Part shown: positions 1 to 9,592 of the stretch, piece after piece
Position numbering within the stretch: position 1 is the first letter of the stretch
How the letters are laid out: each line of letters opens with the position of its first letter
NCBI RefSeq assembly: GCF_010367455.1
Contig: NZ_WRPR01000074.1
Location: forward strand, 25,752-89,751
From: Candidatus Laterigemmans baculatus
Lineage (GTDB): Bacteria > Planctomycetota > Planctomycetia > Pirellulales > Pirellulaceae
Length of the DNA stretch: 64,000 nt
Direction: 5' to 3'
Translations under genes and position numbers: made by a program
Notes under the pieces: generated by a model
What the model saw: the letters and a program-made list of their open reading frames with translations, nothing else
The model's database searches: none
Told to the model about the DNA's origin: nothing

Positions 1-2
1 GC

Positions 3-2321
3 TTGCTGCTGCAGGCATTGCGGTATCAGGGGGATCTGCAGATGCCTCCGGATGAACCTCTCCCGGACTCGGTCGTCGCCGACTTCGAGCACTGGGTTTC
101 GATCGGTGCCCCGGACCCACGGAACGAAGACCCCGAAGAATTGCGGCGGATCGCACAGGCCAAGTCGGCCGAGCAACTGTGGTCCTTCCACGAGCCGGTC
201 AAGAGCGAGCTCCCCACGGTCGCCAATCCCGAATGGCCTCGCACCGATCTCGACCGATTCGTGCTCGCGCGGCTGGAATCCGAAGGCTTGCAACCGGTGC
301 CCGATGCCGATCCTCGCAAGCTGATTCGCCGCGTCCACTTTGACCTCACCGGGCTGCCCCCCAGCCCCGAAACGGTCGAGCAATTTGCCGCCGCCCCGAG
401 CACCGAAGCGTTCACGCGGATCGTCGACGAACTGCTCAACTCGCCGCAGTTCGGCGAACGTTGGGGACGCCACTGGCTGGATCTGGCGAGGTATGCCGAA
501 TCGAGCGGCATGGAGTTCAACTTTACCTATCCCCACGCCTGGCCCTATCGCAACTATGTGATCGATTCGTTTAATGACGACAAACCGTATGACCAATTCA
601 TCATCGAACAGATAGCCGGAGATTTGCTGCCGAGTTCGTCCCCCGAAGAGCGCGATGAACAGCGTTTGGCGACAGGTTTTCTCGCCGTCGGTCCCAAGCG
701 ACATAACGCTGGAACCCGCGATTTCCTCATGGACATGGTCGACGACCAGATCAAAACGACGACCGAAGCGTTCCTGGGCCTGACCGTCGGCTGCGCGCGA
801 TGCCACGACCATAAATTTGATCCTATCCCAGACGAAGATTACTACGCGCTGGCCGGCATCTTCATGAGCACCGACACGCTCTACGGCACCACGAAAATCC
901 AATACAGCCGGCATCCGAGCGACACGATCCCCTTCGGTCCAAACGCCGAAGAGCAACACGCCAAGTTTCAAGCTCACCAACAGGAGCTCGCCAAGACTGA
1001 AAAGGCGCTGACGGCGAAACAGGAGAAGCTCAAGAAACTGAAAGCGGCTGAAAAGAAGGCAGCGCCCGAAAATAAGGGCGACGCGAACAAGGACAACGAG
1101 AACAAGAACGATGAAAAGAAGGATGCCGCGAAGCAGGAAGAGGCGGCCGAGGACGCCGCGGCCGAACTGAAGACGCTCGAGAAAGAGGTTGCGGCGCTAA
1201 ATGCCAAGCTGAAAAAGCTTCGCGCCGAAGCTCCGAAGCCGCCGCAGTACGCGATGGGAGCCAGGGATGGCAAACCGATCGACACGCATGTCGCGATCGG
1301 TGGCGATCCCGGCGAGAAGGGGGAACAGGTTCCCCGAGGTTTCCTCAAAGCGTTCACGGTCGAGGGTGCCTCCGAAATCCCTAACGAGGCGAGCGGCCGA
1401 CTGGAGCTGGCTCGCTGGATCGCAAGCCCCCACAATCCACTCACGGCCCGCGTGATGGTCAACCGCGTCTGGCATCACCTGTTCGGCCGGGGATTGGTGC
1501 CGACGGTCAACAACTTCGGCGTGCTGGGAGAAGCTCCGAGCCACCCCCAGTTGCTCGACCATCTGGCCGTCGAATTCATGGAACACGGGTGGTCGGTGAA
1601 GCGTTTGATTCGCTCGCTCGTACTCAGCCGCACTTACCAACTGAGCACCCAAAAAGCGGCGGACAATTTTCGCCACGACCCCCAGAACCGCCTGCTGTGG
1701 CGCATGACTCCTCGGCGTCTGGAAGTCGAGCCGCTCCGCGATGCGATGCTAGCGGTCAGCGGCCAATTGGATGCGGCGCGCCCCGAAGGATCTCCAGTGA
1801 CGGCGCTCGGGCAGCAATTGGCCCGCGGCGTCTCCTACGAGAAGCTCAATCCCGCCAACACCCATCGAACGGTTTACCAACCAGTGGTGCGGCATTACAC
1901 ATCGTACATGCTGCAAGAATTCGACTTTGCCGCGAGCAGCTTAGTGGTCGGCGACCGTGCGGAAACCACCACCGCTCAGCAAGCCCTGTTTTTTCTCAAC
2001 AATGAATTTGCCTTGGAACAATCCGAAGCGACAGCTCGCTTGCTAATGGAAGCCGAGCCGGAGCAGACGGATGCCAGGATTCGCTTGGCATACCAGCGGA
2101 TCCTCTCGCGACCCCCGAGTCCCGACGAACTGGCGGCTGTTCGCGAGTATTTGCAAGGCACCTCCGCATTGCTGACCGAGCAATACCCGGAGGAGGATCG
2201 GCGGCAAACGGTCGCGCTGGCGAGCTTTGTCCAAACGCTGTTCGGCAGCGCGGAGTTTCGCTATTTGATCCATTCGCCCACCAATGCCCGCTCCGATGCC
2301 TTGGCGGCTGCCCCGCGTTAA
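3..2321 (+). CDS. DUF1549/DUF1553 planctomycete protein, 5' truncated by window edge
   Basis: The reading frame is open at the left edge, so the true start lies upstream. The first 40 residues look like the end of a planctomycete cytochrome c (PSCyt1) domain, with MPPDEPLPD followed by the GAPDPR motif. A DUF1549 region (about 78-290) follows, containing a CxxCH heme-type motif, CARCH, at about 263-267. A Lys/Glu/Ala-rich charged stretch (about 315-405) is probably coiled coil. A DUF1553 region (about 455-715) has the usual LARWIASPHNPLTARVMVNR signature. Such proteins are abundant in planctomycetes, are probably exported, and are usually paired with a DUF1501 partner, which is the next gene. 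The role is unproven; involvement in polymer degradation is commonly assumed. Family assignment is firm, function is not. Confidence 0.9.
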   Translation: MLLQALRYQGDLQMPPDEPLPDSVVADFEHWVSIGAPDPRNEDPEELRRIAQAKSAEQLWSFHEPVKSELPTVANPEWPRTDLDRFVLARLESEGLQPVPDADPRKLIRRVHFDLTGLPPSPETVEQFAAAPSTEAFTRIVDELLNSPQFGERWGRHWLDLARYAESSGMEFNFTYPHAWPYRNYVIDSFNDDKPYDQFIIEQIAGDLLPSSSPEERDEQRLATGFLAVGPKRHNAGTRDFLMDMVDDQIKTTTEAFLGLTVGCARCHDHKFDPIPDEDYYALAGIFMSTDTLYGTTKIQYSRHPSDTIPFGPNAEEQHAKFQAHQQELAKTEKALTAKQEKLKKLKAAEKKAAPENKGDANKDNENKNDEKKDAAKQEEAAEDAAAELKTLEKEVAALNAKLKKLRAEAPKPPQYAMGARDGKPIDTHVAIGGDPGEKGEQVPRGFLKAFTVEGASEIPNEASGRLELARWIASPHNPLTARVMVNRVWHHLFGRGLVPTVNNFGVLGEAPSHPQLLDHLAVEFMEHGWSVKRLIRSLVLSRTYQLSTQKAADNFRHDPQNRLLWRMTPRRLEVEPLRDAMLAVSGQLDAARPEGSPVTALGQQLARGVSYEKLNPANTHRTVYQPVVRHYTSYMLQEFDFAASSLVVGDRAETTTAQQALFFLNNEFALEQSEATARLLMEAEPEQTDARIRLAYQRILSRPPSPDELAAVREYLQGTSALLTEQYPEEDRRQTVALASFVQTLFGSAEFRYLIHSPTNARSDALAAAPR

Positions 2322-2380
2322 CCCGCTGCTCCGCCGCTGCACGCAGACAACTCTACTTATTGAATTCAGGGGAATCAGCC

Positions 2381-3754
2381 ATGACCACTCCCATGCCACT
2401 GTCGCGTCGCCACTTGTTGCAAACGCTCAGCTGCGGGTTTGGATATACCGCCTTTGCCAGCTTGGCTGCCGAAGCGGCTCGAGCCGCCGATAAACCTCAA
2501 GTCGAACAAAGCCCTACCGCTCCTCGTCCCAGCCATTTCCCAGCCCGGGCGAAACGAGTCATTTTCCTGTTCATGCGCGGCGGGCCGTCGCAGATGGACA
2601 CGTTCGACTACAAACCTGAGTTGAACAAGAATCATGGCAAAGAGTATGGCAAAAAAGATACGCTCTTCGGATCGCCGTGGAAATTCAAGCAGCGGGGTGA
2701 AAGCGGTCTGTGGGTCTCCGATCTCTTCCCCCACTTGGCCCAATGCGCCGACGATCTGTGCGTGATCCGCAGCATGCAGACCGACAGCTCGGCGCACCCG
2801 TTGGCGATGCCGCAGATGCATACCGGCAGCTTTCAGTTCACCCGACCCTCGATCGGCTCATGGGTGCTGTATGGATTGGGAACTGAAAACCAAGATCTCC
2901 CCGGGTTCATCACGATCAACCCCAGCCGCGTGTTCGGCGGCCCGGCGAACTTCGGCAGCGCCTTTTTGCCCGCGGCCTATCAGGGCGCCCGCATCGGCTG
3001 GGAAGGGCGTTCGCTCAAAGATGCGTCCTTCCAAAACATGCGCAACGAGAAACTTCCCCGCGGCGTCCAGCGGGCCCAGCTCGATATGCTTCAGAATCTC
3101 AACGCTTCCTACGACGAGTCGAGTGTCGAAGGGTTGATCGACTCGTTCGAACTTGGAGCGCGGATGCAAGATGTTGCGCCCAAGGTGATGGATCTGTCGG
3201 ACGAGTCCCGTGAGACACTGAAGATGTATGGAGTGGATGAGAAACAGACCGACAATTTTGGGCGGCAATGCCTGCTGGCCCGGCGGTTCGTCGAAGCGGG
3301 TGTTCGCTTCATCGAACTCGGTCACGGCTCCTGGGACCATCACCGCAATCTCGAGTCGGGCTTGAAGCGAACCTGCGGAGCTACCGACCAGCCCATCGCG
3401 GCGCTGCTCAAAGACCTCAAGCAGCGCGGGTTGCTCGACGAGACGCTGGTCGTCTGGGCAGGCGAATTCGGTCGGCTGCCCCAGGTCCAGTACGAGACGG
3501 GACGCGGACATAACGCGGACGGATTCACCGTCTGGATGGCCGGCGGAGGCACTCGCGGCGGCTACGCGCATGGAGCCACCGACGAGTTCGGCCGCAAGGC
3601 GGTCGCGGATCCGGTCCACCTGCACGACCTGCACGCCACCATGCTCCACCTGCTCGGCCTGGACCATGAACAACTGACCTACCGCTACGGAGGCCGCGAT
3701 TTCCGGCTGACCGATGTCCACGGCAAGGTTGTCTCGCCGATCATCGCCTCCTGA
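2381..3754 (+). CDS. DUF1501 domain protein with Tat-type signal
   Basis: This 457-residue protein belongs to the DUF1501 family (sulfatase/alkaline-phosphatase-like fold), the standard partner of DUF1549/DUF1553 proteins. The ATG at 2381 is chosen because AGGGGAA sits about 7 bases upstream; a TTG at 2360 is possible but weaker. The N-terminus has a twin-arginine signal (SRRHLLQ, residues 8-14) followed by an apolar stretch, so export by the Tat system is likely. Family landmarks are RGGPSQMDTFD (67-76), a GSWDHH motif mid-protein, and AGEFGRLPQ with a later RGHNADGF. It lies 59 bases after the upstream gene on the same strand and is probably cotranscribed. The biochemical role is unknown. 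Confidence 0.92.
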   Translation: MTTPMPLSRRHLLQTLSCGFGYTAFASLAAEAARAADKPQVEQSPTAPRPSHFPARAKRVIFLFMRGGPSQMDTFDYKPELNKNHGKEYGKKDTLFGSPWKFKQRGESGLWVSDLFPHLAQCADDLCVIRSMQTDSSAHPLAMPQMHTGSFQFTRPSIGSWVLYGLGTENQDLPGFITINPSRVFGGPANFGSAFLPAAYQGARIGWEGRSLKDASFQNMRNEKLPRGVQRAQLDMLQNLNASYDESSVEGLIDSFELGARMQDVAPKVMDLSDESRETLKMYGVDEKQTDNFGRQCLLARRFVEAGVRFIELGHGSWDHHRNLESGLKRTCGATDQPIAALLKDLKQRGLLDETLVVWAGEFGRLPQVQYETGRGHNADGFTVWMAGGGTRGGYAHGATDEFGRKAVADPVHLHDLHATMLHLLGLDHEQLTYRYGGRDFRLTDVHGKVVSPIIAS

Positions 3755-3769
3755 GTGTGAGGGTGGAGG

Positions 3770-3829
3770 GTCGCCTTTCGCTCCGCGAAAGTAGCGCAGA
3801 CACACAACTTTCGCGGAGCGAAAGGCGAC
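3770..3829. repeat. Palindromic pair of a dispersed hairpin repeat
   Basis: Two perfect 23-base arms in inverted orientation (3770-3792 and 3807-3829) are separated by 14 bases. Each arm contains its own small hairpin, CTTTCGC-TCC-GCGAAAG. The same core recurs as two direct copies at 16792-16873, so this is a dispersed element and not simply a local terminator. It lies 16 bases after the DUF1501 stop and could also act as a transcription end, although no T-run follows. REP-like hairpins of this kind in planctomycete intergenic DNA are recalled, not checked. Confidence 0.85.
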
Positions 3830-3939
3830 TATTTTCGACGGGCACGAAACCCCACCCGACTTCCGCGAGCGAGTAAGATCGGGAGGAATGCGGCACCGGA
3901 GTGCTCGCGTATATTCCTTCGGCAAGAGTTTCACCGAGC

Positions 3940-4722
3940 ATGATTTGGGACCTGCACTGTCATCTTAGCGGCGTGGCTGGCCAAACGCCGGGGGAGCGGA
4001 TCGCGAGGTTGCTCGATTACGCCGACCGCATGGGCGTCGAGCGGCTGTGTTTCTTCATGGGGATGCAGTGGTCCACCGACCCCACTCCGGATGACTTCCG
4101 CCGGGAGAACGACGAAGTCCTCGAAGCGATCAGCGGTCATCCGAATCGCTGCTATGGATTCGTCTACCTGAACCCCAAACACGAGCAGGAAAGCCTGGAC
4201 GAGTTGGAGCGGTGCATCGCCAACGGCCCAATGGTTGGCGTCAAACTGTGGACCGCCGAGCGGTGCAGCGAGCAATCGCTCGACGCCCTCGTCCGGCGGG
4301 CCGGGGAACTGAAGGCGCTCATTTACCAGCACACCTGGCTGAAGGTCGGCGGCAATCTGGCTGGTGAATCGACTCCGACTGATATCGCCATTCTGGCTGC
4401 ACGCCATCCGGAGGTGTCCCTCGTCTGCGGCCATACCGGTGGCGACTGGGAGCGAGGCATCCGCGCGGTCCGCAATTCCCCAAACGTCTCGGTTGGGATC
4501 GGCGGCAGCGATCCGACGGCCGGGATGGTCGAGATGGCGGTTCGGGAGCTCGGTGCCGAACGCGTAATCTATGGCAGCGACATTGGAGGGCGGAGCTTCG
4601 CCTCGCAGCTGGGCAAGGTCTACGGAGCGGAGATCCGCCCCACAGACCGCACCCAGATTCTCGGCGGAAACCTCAAGCGGCTGCTGACGCCAATCTTTCG
4701 CGACAAGGGGTACGCCCTGTGA
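3940..4722 (+). CDS. Amidohydrolase family protein (metal-dependent, TIM barrel)
   Basis: This protein of about 260 residues belongs to the amidohydrolase-2 family. The N-terminal metal-binding motif is intact (DLHCH, His6 and His8), with a later VCGHTGGDW His, an IYGSD motif carrying the usual catalytic Asp, and the C-terminal family signature ILGGNLKRLL. The ATG at 3940 places the HxH motif at the extreme N-terminus as in relatives; an in-frame GTG at 3901 would add 13 residues. The stop overlaps the start of the next gene by four bases, indicating translational coupling with a related protein. The substrate is unknown; relatives include decarboxylases and lactone hydrolases. Confidence 0.82.
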   Translation: MIWDLHCHLSGVAGQTPGERIARLLDYADRMGVERLCFFMGMQWSTDPTPDDFRRENDEVLEAISGHPNRCYGFVYLNPKHEQESLDELERCIANGPMVGVKLWTAERCSEQSLDALVRRAGELKALIYQHTWLKVGGNLAGESTPTDIAILAARHPEVSLVCGHTGGDWERGIRAVRNSPNVSVGIGGSDPTAGMVEMAVRELGAERVIYGSDIGGRSFASQLGKVYGAEIRPTDRTQILGGNLKRLLTPIFRDKGYAL

Positions 4723-5549
4723 CCGAAGTGCCCGTGACCGATGTGCCCGTGATCGACGTCAATGTCTACTTGTCACAGTGGCCCTTTCGCCGTCTGCCGC
4801 TCGACGACACGCCGCGTCTGGTGGCCAAGCTGCGAGAGCGGGGAGTCACCCAGGCCTGGGCGGGAAGCTTCGAAGCCCTCCTGCACGAGGACCTCGGCTC
4901 GGTCAACACCCGCTTGGCCGAAGAGTGCCGCACGCACGGCGGCGAGCGGCTGCTCCCGATGGGAAGCGTCAATCCCGTGCTGCCCGACTGGGAGGAGCAA
5001 CTTCGCCGCTGCCATGAAGACCTCGGGATGCAAGGCATCCGCCTGCATCCGAATTTCCATGGCTACGGTTTGCAAAGCCCAGCATGCATCGAATTGCTCG
5101 AGCAGGCGACCGCTCGCGGGATGCTCGTGCAGATTGCCGTCCAGCTCGAAGACCCCCGCACCCAACATCCTCTGATGCAGGTACCGGCGGTCGACGTCAG
5201 CCCGCTCACCAGCCTTCTCGCTGAGAACCCGCAGCTTCAGGAGCTGAGGCTGATCCTGCTCAACAGCCAACGTTCGGTCCGGCTTCCGCTGCTCGGCGAA
5301 CTCGCACAGAAGGGGAAAGTGTTCGTCGACATCGCGACGCAGGAAGGGGTCGGCGGCGTAGAGAAGTTGATCCAAAGCGTACCGGTCGAGCGGATCCTTT
5401 TCGGATCGTTTTCGCCGTTCTTTTACTTCGAAGCGGCCGAACTCAAGCTCCGCGAGTCGCCTCTCGGCGGAGCCCTCCGCCGCGCGATCGCGAGCGACAA
5501 CGCGGCCCCCCTCGTCGCGCGGATCCATTCGACACCGCCCCCCAATTAG
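4719..5549 (+). CDS. Amidohydrolase-like protein lacking metal ligands (probable pseudoenzyme)
   Basis: The 276-residue protein starts at a GTG that overlaps the previous stop (GTGA). It has the overall pattern of the neighbouring amidohydrolase, including a GIRLHPN strand motif in mid-protein, but the expected N-terminal HxH reads DVNVY, and the position equivalent to the catalytic GSD reads GSF (LFGSFSPFF). Two metal-ligand sets are therefore missing. This suggests a non-catalytic partner or a binding protein forming a complex with the intact upstream enzyme. This is inferred from motif loss and coupling; no function is known. Confidence 0.78.
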   Translation: MTEVPVTDVPVIDVNVYLSQWPFRRLPLDDTPRLVAKLRERGVTQAWAGSFEALLHEDLGSVNTRLAEECRTHGGERLLPMGSVNPVLPDWEEQLRRCHEDLGMQGIRLHPNFHGYGLQSPACIELLEQATARGMLVQIAVQLEDPRTQHPLMQVPAVDVSPLTSLLAENPQLQELRLILLNSQRSVRLPLLGELAQKGKVFVDIATQEGVGGVEKLIQSVPVERILFGSFSPFFYFEAAELKLRESPLGGALRRAIASDNAAPLVARIHSTPPPN

Positions 5550-5593
5550 GCTACCATCGTCCCCTCTTGCCCATAGCCTTCGAGGGTGCTGCG

Positions 5594-7957
5594 ATGAGTG
5601 GACGTGCGCGGATTGGACTTGGTATCTGCGGGATCTTGCTGATCGGCGGTGCTTGGGTCGCCCGCAAGACAGTGCCCGGCTTGCTCGCTCCCGAATCGTT
5701 CGCTGCCGGAACCCCGCTCAGCGACGACGAGCGGCTGCCGGTGCTCGGCTATTTCGAGCAAGAAGCGGCTCCAAGCGGTCCGCCCGAGATCAAGGACCCC
5801 GCGTTTTTTGAAGAGCAGGCGACCCGGACCGAAGTGCTCGAGCGGCTCGCCAAGTATGCCGCGGTCGCTCAAGACGATGCGGATCTCGCCCCGGAATTGC
5901 TGGCCCAATTTCAGCTGCGCGAGCAGGCACGCGTGGCCGAGACTCCTAGCGCGTCTTTAAAAGTTGAGGGGATCGAAACGGCCGAAGCCATCGCCGTCTC
6001 CGCCTCGGGAACCGTGGTCGCCGTCGCCACCGGAGAACAGTGCCAGCTGTTCGACATCGACGCTTCGGGCGCCTCCGACGCCGAGCTAAAAATCGTCCCC
6101 CGCCCCGCCTCGGCCGTACTCCGATTGCCCGGCCGCACTGGGAATCAGCTGCTGCTCGATCACGACGGGCAACACCTCGTCTATCTAGCCGACGGCGGTG
6201 CTTTGTGGACGGCGGACATAGAAAGTGGCGAGGCGAAACGGATTGTCGCCCAGGGACTCAAGCCCGGCGAACTGAGCGACTGCACCCTCCTCGGCGGCGG
6301 ACTCGCCAGCGGCTGGATGGTCGCTGGCACCAAGCAGGGCGAAGCGATTTTATTCAACCTCGAGGGAGCCGCCTTCAAGAGCGAAGGGACGACGTGGCCC
6401 AATCAAAACCATCAGAACCATCCGAAGCTGCTCAGCATCACCTGTGACCCCGCAGGCCAAATCGTGCTGGCTGGATACGAAAATGCTGCGATTCGCTGGT
6501 TCCGCCGCCAGGGGCACAGCCTTACCGTGGATGGTGGCTTGGCGGGTTTTCCTGGCTCGGTGCAATCGGTTACCGCCAATGGCCCCCAGTTCGCCGCAGC
6601 CGGAAAGCTCTTCTACTTCATCTGTGCCGCTCCGGAGCCCGGCGAGCCGATCGATGTGGAGCACTGTTCCACCCCACGAACGATGCACCTGGAGTCACAA
6701 ATTGCGCTTTCCGGCGACGGCGCCTCCCCGCGGCTCACTCTTTGGGGCGAGTGTCCGCAAATCACCACCGATCGGCGCACGGTATGGCTGTATGAGGTTG
6801 ACACCCGGACCTCGCACATGCATCGCCCGATGAAGTCGTCGCTTCAAAAATCGGCCCATCTCCGATCGCTTGCTGCCAGTGGTGCGCTGCTGGCGGCGAT
6901 CAGCGACGGCTCGCTGCACGTCGCCCAGCCGGCCGGCCACAACACTTCCGCTCCTAAATCGTTCGGCAACATTATTGCGCAGTTGCTTGAGGAAAAGCGG
7001 TTTGATGAGATTGAGCGATGCACTCGCTATTGGGGTGCACCGCAACGCCGCTTTACCGATTACCAGTCGGATTGGATTTTTTGCGTCGGACAAGTTCTTC
7101 AGTCGAAGGACGGCGACCACCAAGTGCGGGAAAAGAAACTGCTCGAATGGCTCGACGCAGATCCCGATTCGCTCACCGCGTGGATCGCCTTGGCAAATCA
7201 CTACGTGGCAACCGCTTGGGCCGCCCGCGGTTCGGAGGCGGGCCATAAGGTGACCGATTTCGGGTGGGAGATGGTCGAACAGCATGTTCCCAAAGCCGAC
7301 CTGATCGCTCGCTCGATGCTTGCAAACTCCTGCGAGGAGCCAGCCTTGTTCCTATTGGCGGGAGGCCAAACAGGAATCGCCGGCTGGACACATTTGGAGA
7401 GGAAGCGATTTGGTGAGCGTGCGTTAGAGCTATTTCCTGATTACTTCGATCTCCATACCTCCATCGCCTTCTATCGGCTGCCGCGGTGGGGAGGGAGCCA
7501 TTCGGAAGTGCTCCGCTTTATCGAACTCGTTGCCGATGCCGCGGAGGCAGAGCAGCAAGACGCTTACTACGCGATCCTCGCTGCAAGCCTCCAGAAGCGA
7601 TTCCACCCAGAGAGTGGTCTAAAACCGACACCAGTCGATCTCGATCGCATGCACCGCGGAATGCTGCTGCCATCGCCGGTCGGTTACAACAGCAGTGAGG
7701 CTTTCTATCTCATGCTGCAAGCCGCGGCGTTCAAAGGGGAAATCGCTTACGCCGGTTTCTATTTCGATCAGTTGATCAGCGAGGCTCCGTATCTGCCTGC
7801 CTCTACGAATCGGCCCACCTTCCTCAGCCTCAGCGAATGGGTGGACGGGGCTCACACGATGCTGGTCCAGCACCTCGAGAAGGTCGAGGCGGAACAACAG
7901 GCAGCCGCGGAGCAAGCGGGCGACGATCCCAGCGAGGCCCTCCCCACCGCAGAGTGA
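5594..7957 (+). CDS. Membrane-anchored protein with propeller-like and DUF4034-like regions
   Basis: From ATG 5594 the protein has 787 residues. A single apolar helix (about 6-24) suggests an N-terminal anchor with the bulk outside the cytoplasm. Residues about 120-430 contain repeated short strand-rich units resembling a WD40/PQQ-type propeller. The C-terminal half has a KRFDEIE start and an AWAARGSEAG segment that resemble DUF4034, a domain of unknown function. An upstream start at 5567 would only lengthen the cytoplasmic tail. It follows the amidohydrolase pair after 44 bases on the same strand. The domain calls are by eye and moderately certain; the function is unknown. Confidence 0.7.
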   Translation: MSGRARIGLGICGILLIGGAWVARKTVPGLLAPESFAAGTPLSDDERLPVLGYFEQEAAPSGPPEIKDPAFFEEQATRTEVLERLAKYAAVAQDDADLAPELLAQFQLREQARVAETPSASLKVEGIETAEAIAVSASGTVVAVATGEQCQLFDIDASGASDAELKIVPRPASAVLRLPGRTGNQLLLDHDGQHLVYLADGGALWTADIESGEAKRIVAQGLKPGELSDCTLLGGGLASGWMVAGTKQGEAILFNLEGAAFKSEGTTWPNQNHQNHPKLLSITCDPAGQIVLAGYENAAIRWFRRQGHSLTVDGGLAGFPGSVQSVTANGPQFAAAGKLFYFICAAPEPGEPIDVEHCSTPRTMHLESQIALSGDGASPRLTLWGECPQITTDRRTVWLYEVDTRTSHMHRPMKSSLQKSAHLRSLAASGALLAAISDGSLHVAQPAGHNTSAPKSFGNIIAQLLEEKRFDEIERCTRYWGAPQRRFTDYQSDWIFCVGQVLQSKDGDHQVREKKLLEWLDADPDSLTAWIALANHYVATAWAARGSEAGHKVTDFGWEMVEQHVPKADLIARSMLANSCEEPALFLLAGGQTGIAGWTHLERKRFGERALELFPDYFDLHTSIAFYRLPRWGGSHSEVLRFIELVADAAEAEQQDAYYAILAASLQKRFHPESGLKPTPVDLDRMHRGMLLPSPVGYNSSEAFYLMLQAAAFKGEIAYAGFYFDQLISEAPYLPASTNRPTFLSLSEWVDGAHTMLVQHLEKVEAEQQAAAEQAGDDPSEALPTAE

Positions 7958-8065
7958 CCACGCTGCGTTGCAGCGGAGCGGCGGTTGGTGCATCCTGGAG
8001 GAGCCTCAAACGGCAGCGCCCCCTCGCCCCGCAGCGTTCCTCTCCTCCTACGCTCCTGCCTCGCT

Positions 8066-9577
8066 ATGAATTTCCGCCGGCATTTCGCAGCGCCCCTCAC
8101 GGCGCTACTCGCCCTGTGGGGCGTCAGTCTGTTTGTGACCGAACTCCGCGGGGCACCTCCCGAGCGACCGAACGTGTTGATGATCGCGGTTGACGACCTG
8201 AATGATTGGGTCGAACCGCTCGGCGGACATCCGCAGGCTCAGACTCCAGCGATGGATCGGCTCGCCGCCCGCGGCACCACCTTCACCAACGCCCATTGCC
8301 AATCGCCGCTGTGCAATCCTTCGCGGACCAGCCTGATGACTGGGCTGCGACCGAGCACGACGGGAGTCTATGGACTGGCTCCCTGGTTCCGTCAGATTGC
8401 CGAGTTCAAGGGTCTCACCACCCTTCCTCAACACTTCAAGCGTCACGGCTACCGGACCTATACGACCGGGAAAATCTATCACGGCGGTTATCCCCCGCGC
8501 CCGCAGCGGACCGCCGAGTATGACGTCTGGGGTCCCGACGCTTCGGTCGGCGCACGGCCGGAAGAGAAATTGGTCGTCACGCCGCAAGGCAATCACCCGC
8601 TGGTCGACTGGGGAACCTTTCCCCATCGCGACGAGGACAAGGGAGATTGGCGAGTCGCTTCGTGGGCGGTCGATCAGTTGGAAAAGATGCCCGAGGAGGA
8701 GCCGTTCTTCATGTCGGTCGGGTTCTTCCTGCCGCACGTCCCCTGCTACGCCACGCAGAAGTGGTTCGACCTGTACCCCGACGCGACGCTTCAAATGCCT
8801 CCGCTGCAGCCAAGCGACCGCGACGACACGCCGATGTTTTCGTGGTACCTGCACTGGGATCTCCCCGAGCCGAGGTTGCGTTGGCTGCGGGAGGCGAATC
8901 AGTGGCGGCCGCTCGTGCAGTCCTATCTGGCTTCGATCAGCTTTGTCGACAGCCAAATCGGTCGCGTGCTCGCGGCCCTCGAGGCCAGCGGTCATGCCGA
9001 CGACACGATCGTCGTGCTCTGGAGCGACCATGGCTTCCATCTGGGCGAGAAAGAAATCAGCGGCAAGAACACGCTGTGGGACGACGGCACCCGCGTACCG
9101 CTGATTTTCGCTGGCCCCGGCATCCGCTCGGGCCAAGCCTCCCACCGCCCCGCCGAACTGCTCGACATCTACCCGACACTCAGCGAACTGTGCGGCTTAC
9201 CGGTGGGCGAACAACTGGAGGGGCTGAGCCTGGTGCCTCAGTTGAACGATCCGATGGCTCCACGGGAGCGGCCTGCGATCACCACGCATAATCCAGACAA
9301 CCACGGAGTTCGCTCGGAGCGGTGGCGGTACATCCGCTATGCCGACGGTTCGGAAGAACTGTACGACACGCAGACCGATCCGAACGAGTGGCGGAATCTC
9401 GCAGCCGCCGCGACCACCGATCCGGCGATCGCGCGCGTCATCGCCGAGCACCGCCGCTGGCTTCCCGAGTCGTCGCGCCCGCCGGTCCCCGGCAGCGCCC
9501 ACCGGATCCTCGTCCGCGAGGGGGACGCTTGGGTGTGGGAAGGCAAGCCGATCGACGACGCCCAACTGAATCGCTGA
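8066..9577 (+). CDS. Sulfatase, iduronate-2-sulfatase-like
   Basis: This 503-residue sulfatase has a signal peptide (about 1-30). The metal-binding DDLND segment lies near residue 43. The formylglycine signature CNPSRTSLMTG starts at Cys83, the residue oxidised by the formylglycine-generating enzyme in this family. Further motifs are GKIYHGG and the late DHGFHLGEK with its metal-ligand Asp-His. The DDLNDW signature and overall length fit the iduronate-2-sulfatase-like S1 group common in marine planctomycetes. ATG 8066 is chosen because it begins the signal peptide; the frame is open to 7985. It probably removes sulfate esters from polysaccharide outside the cytoplasm; the substrate is unknown. 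Confidence 0.92.
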   Translation: MNFRRHFAAPLTALLALWGVSLFVTELRGAPPERPNVLMIAVDDLNDWVEPLGGHPQAQTPAMDRLAARGTTFTNAHCQSPLCNPSRTSLMTGLRPSTTGVYGLAPWFRQIAEFKGLTTLPQHFKRHGYRTYTTGKIYHGGYPPRPQRTAEYDVWGPDASVGARPEEKLVVTPQGNHPLVDWGTFPHRDEDKGDWRVASWAVDQLEKMPEEEPFFMSVGFFLPHVPCYATQKWFDLYPDATLQMPPLQPSDRDDTPMFSWYLHWDLPEPRLRWLREANQWRPLVQSYLASISFVDSQIGRVLAALEASGHADDTIVVLWSDHGFHLGEKEISGKNTLWDDGTRVPLIFAGPGIRSGQASHRPAELLDIYPTLSELCGLPVGEQLEGLSLVPQLNDPMAPRERPAITTHNPDNHGVRSERWRYIRYADGSEELYDTQTDPNEWRNLAAAATTDPAIARVIAEHRRWLPESSRPPVPGSAHRILVREGDAWVWEGKPIDDAQLNR

Positions 9578-9592
9578 TTCGTGTGCGCCGCC

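Noticed and set aside
2858..3934. Long minus-strand open frame opposite the DUF1501 gene
   Set aside because: It is antisense to a clearly homologous gene in GC-rich DNA and has no recognisable protein features.
7961..7975. Hairpin CGCTGC-GTT-GCAGCG as a terminator after the DUF4034-like gene
   Set aside because: The stem is short and no T-run follows.
8105..9145. 346-codon minus-strand frame opposite the first sulfatase
   Set aside because: It is a shadow of the sulfatase; the opposite strand carries all catalytic motifs.
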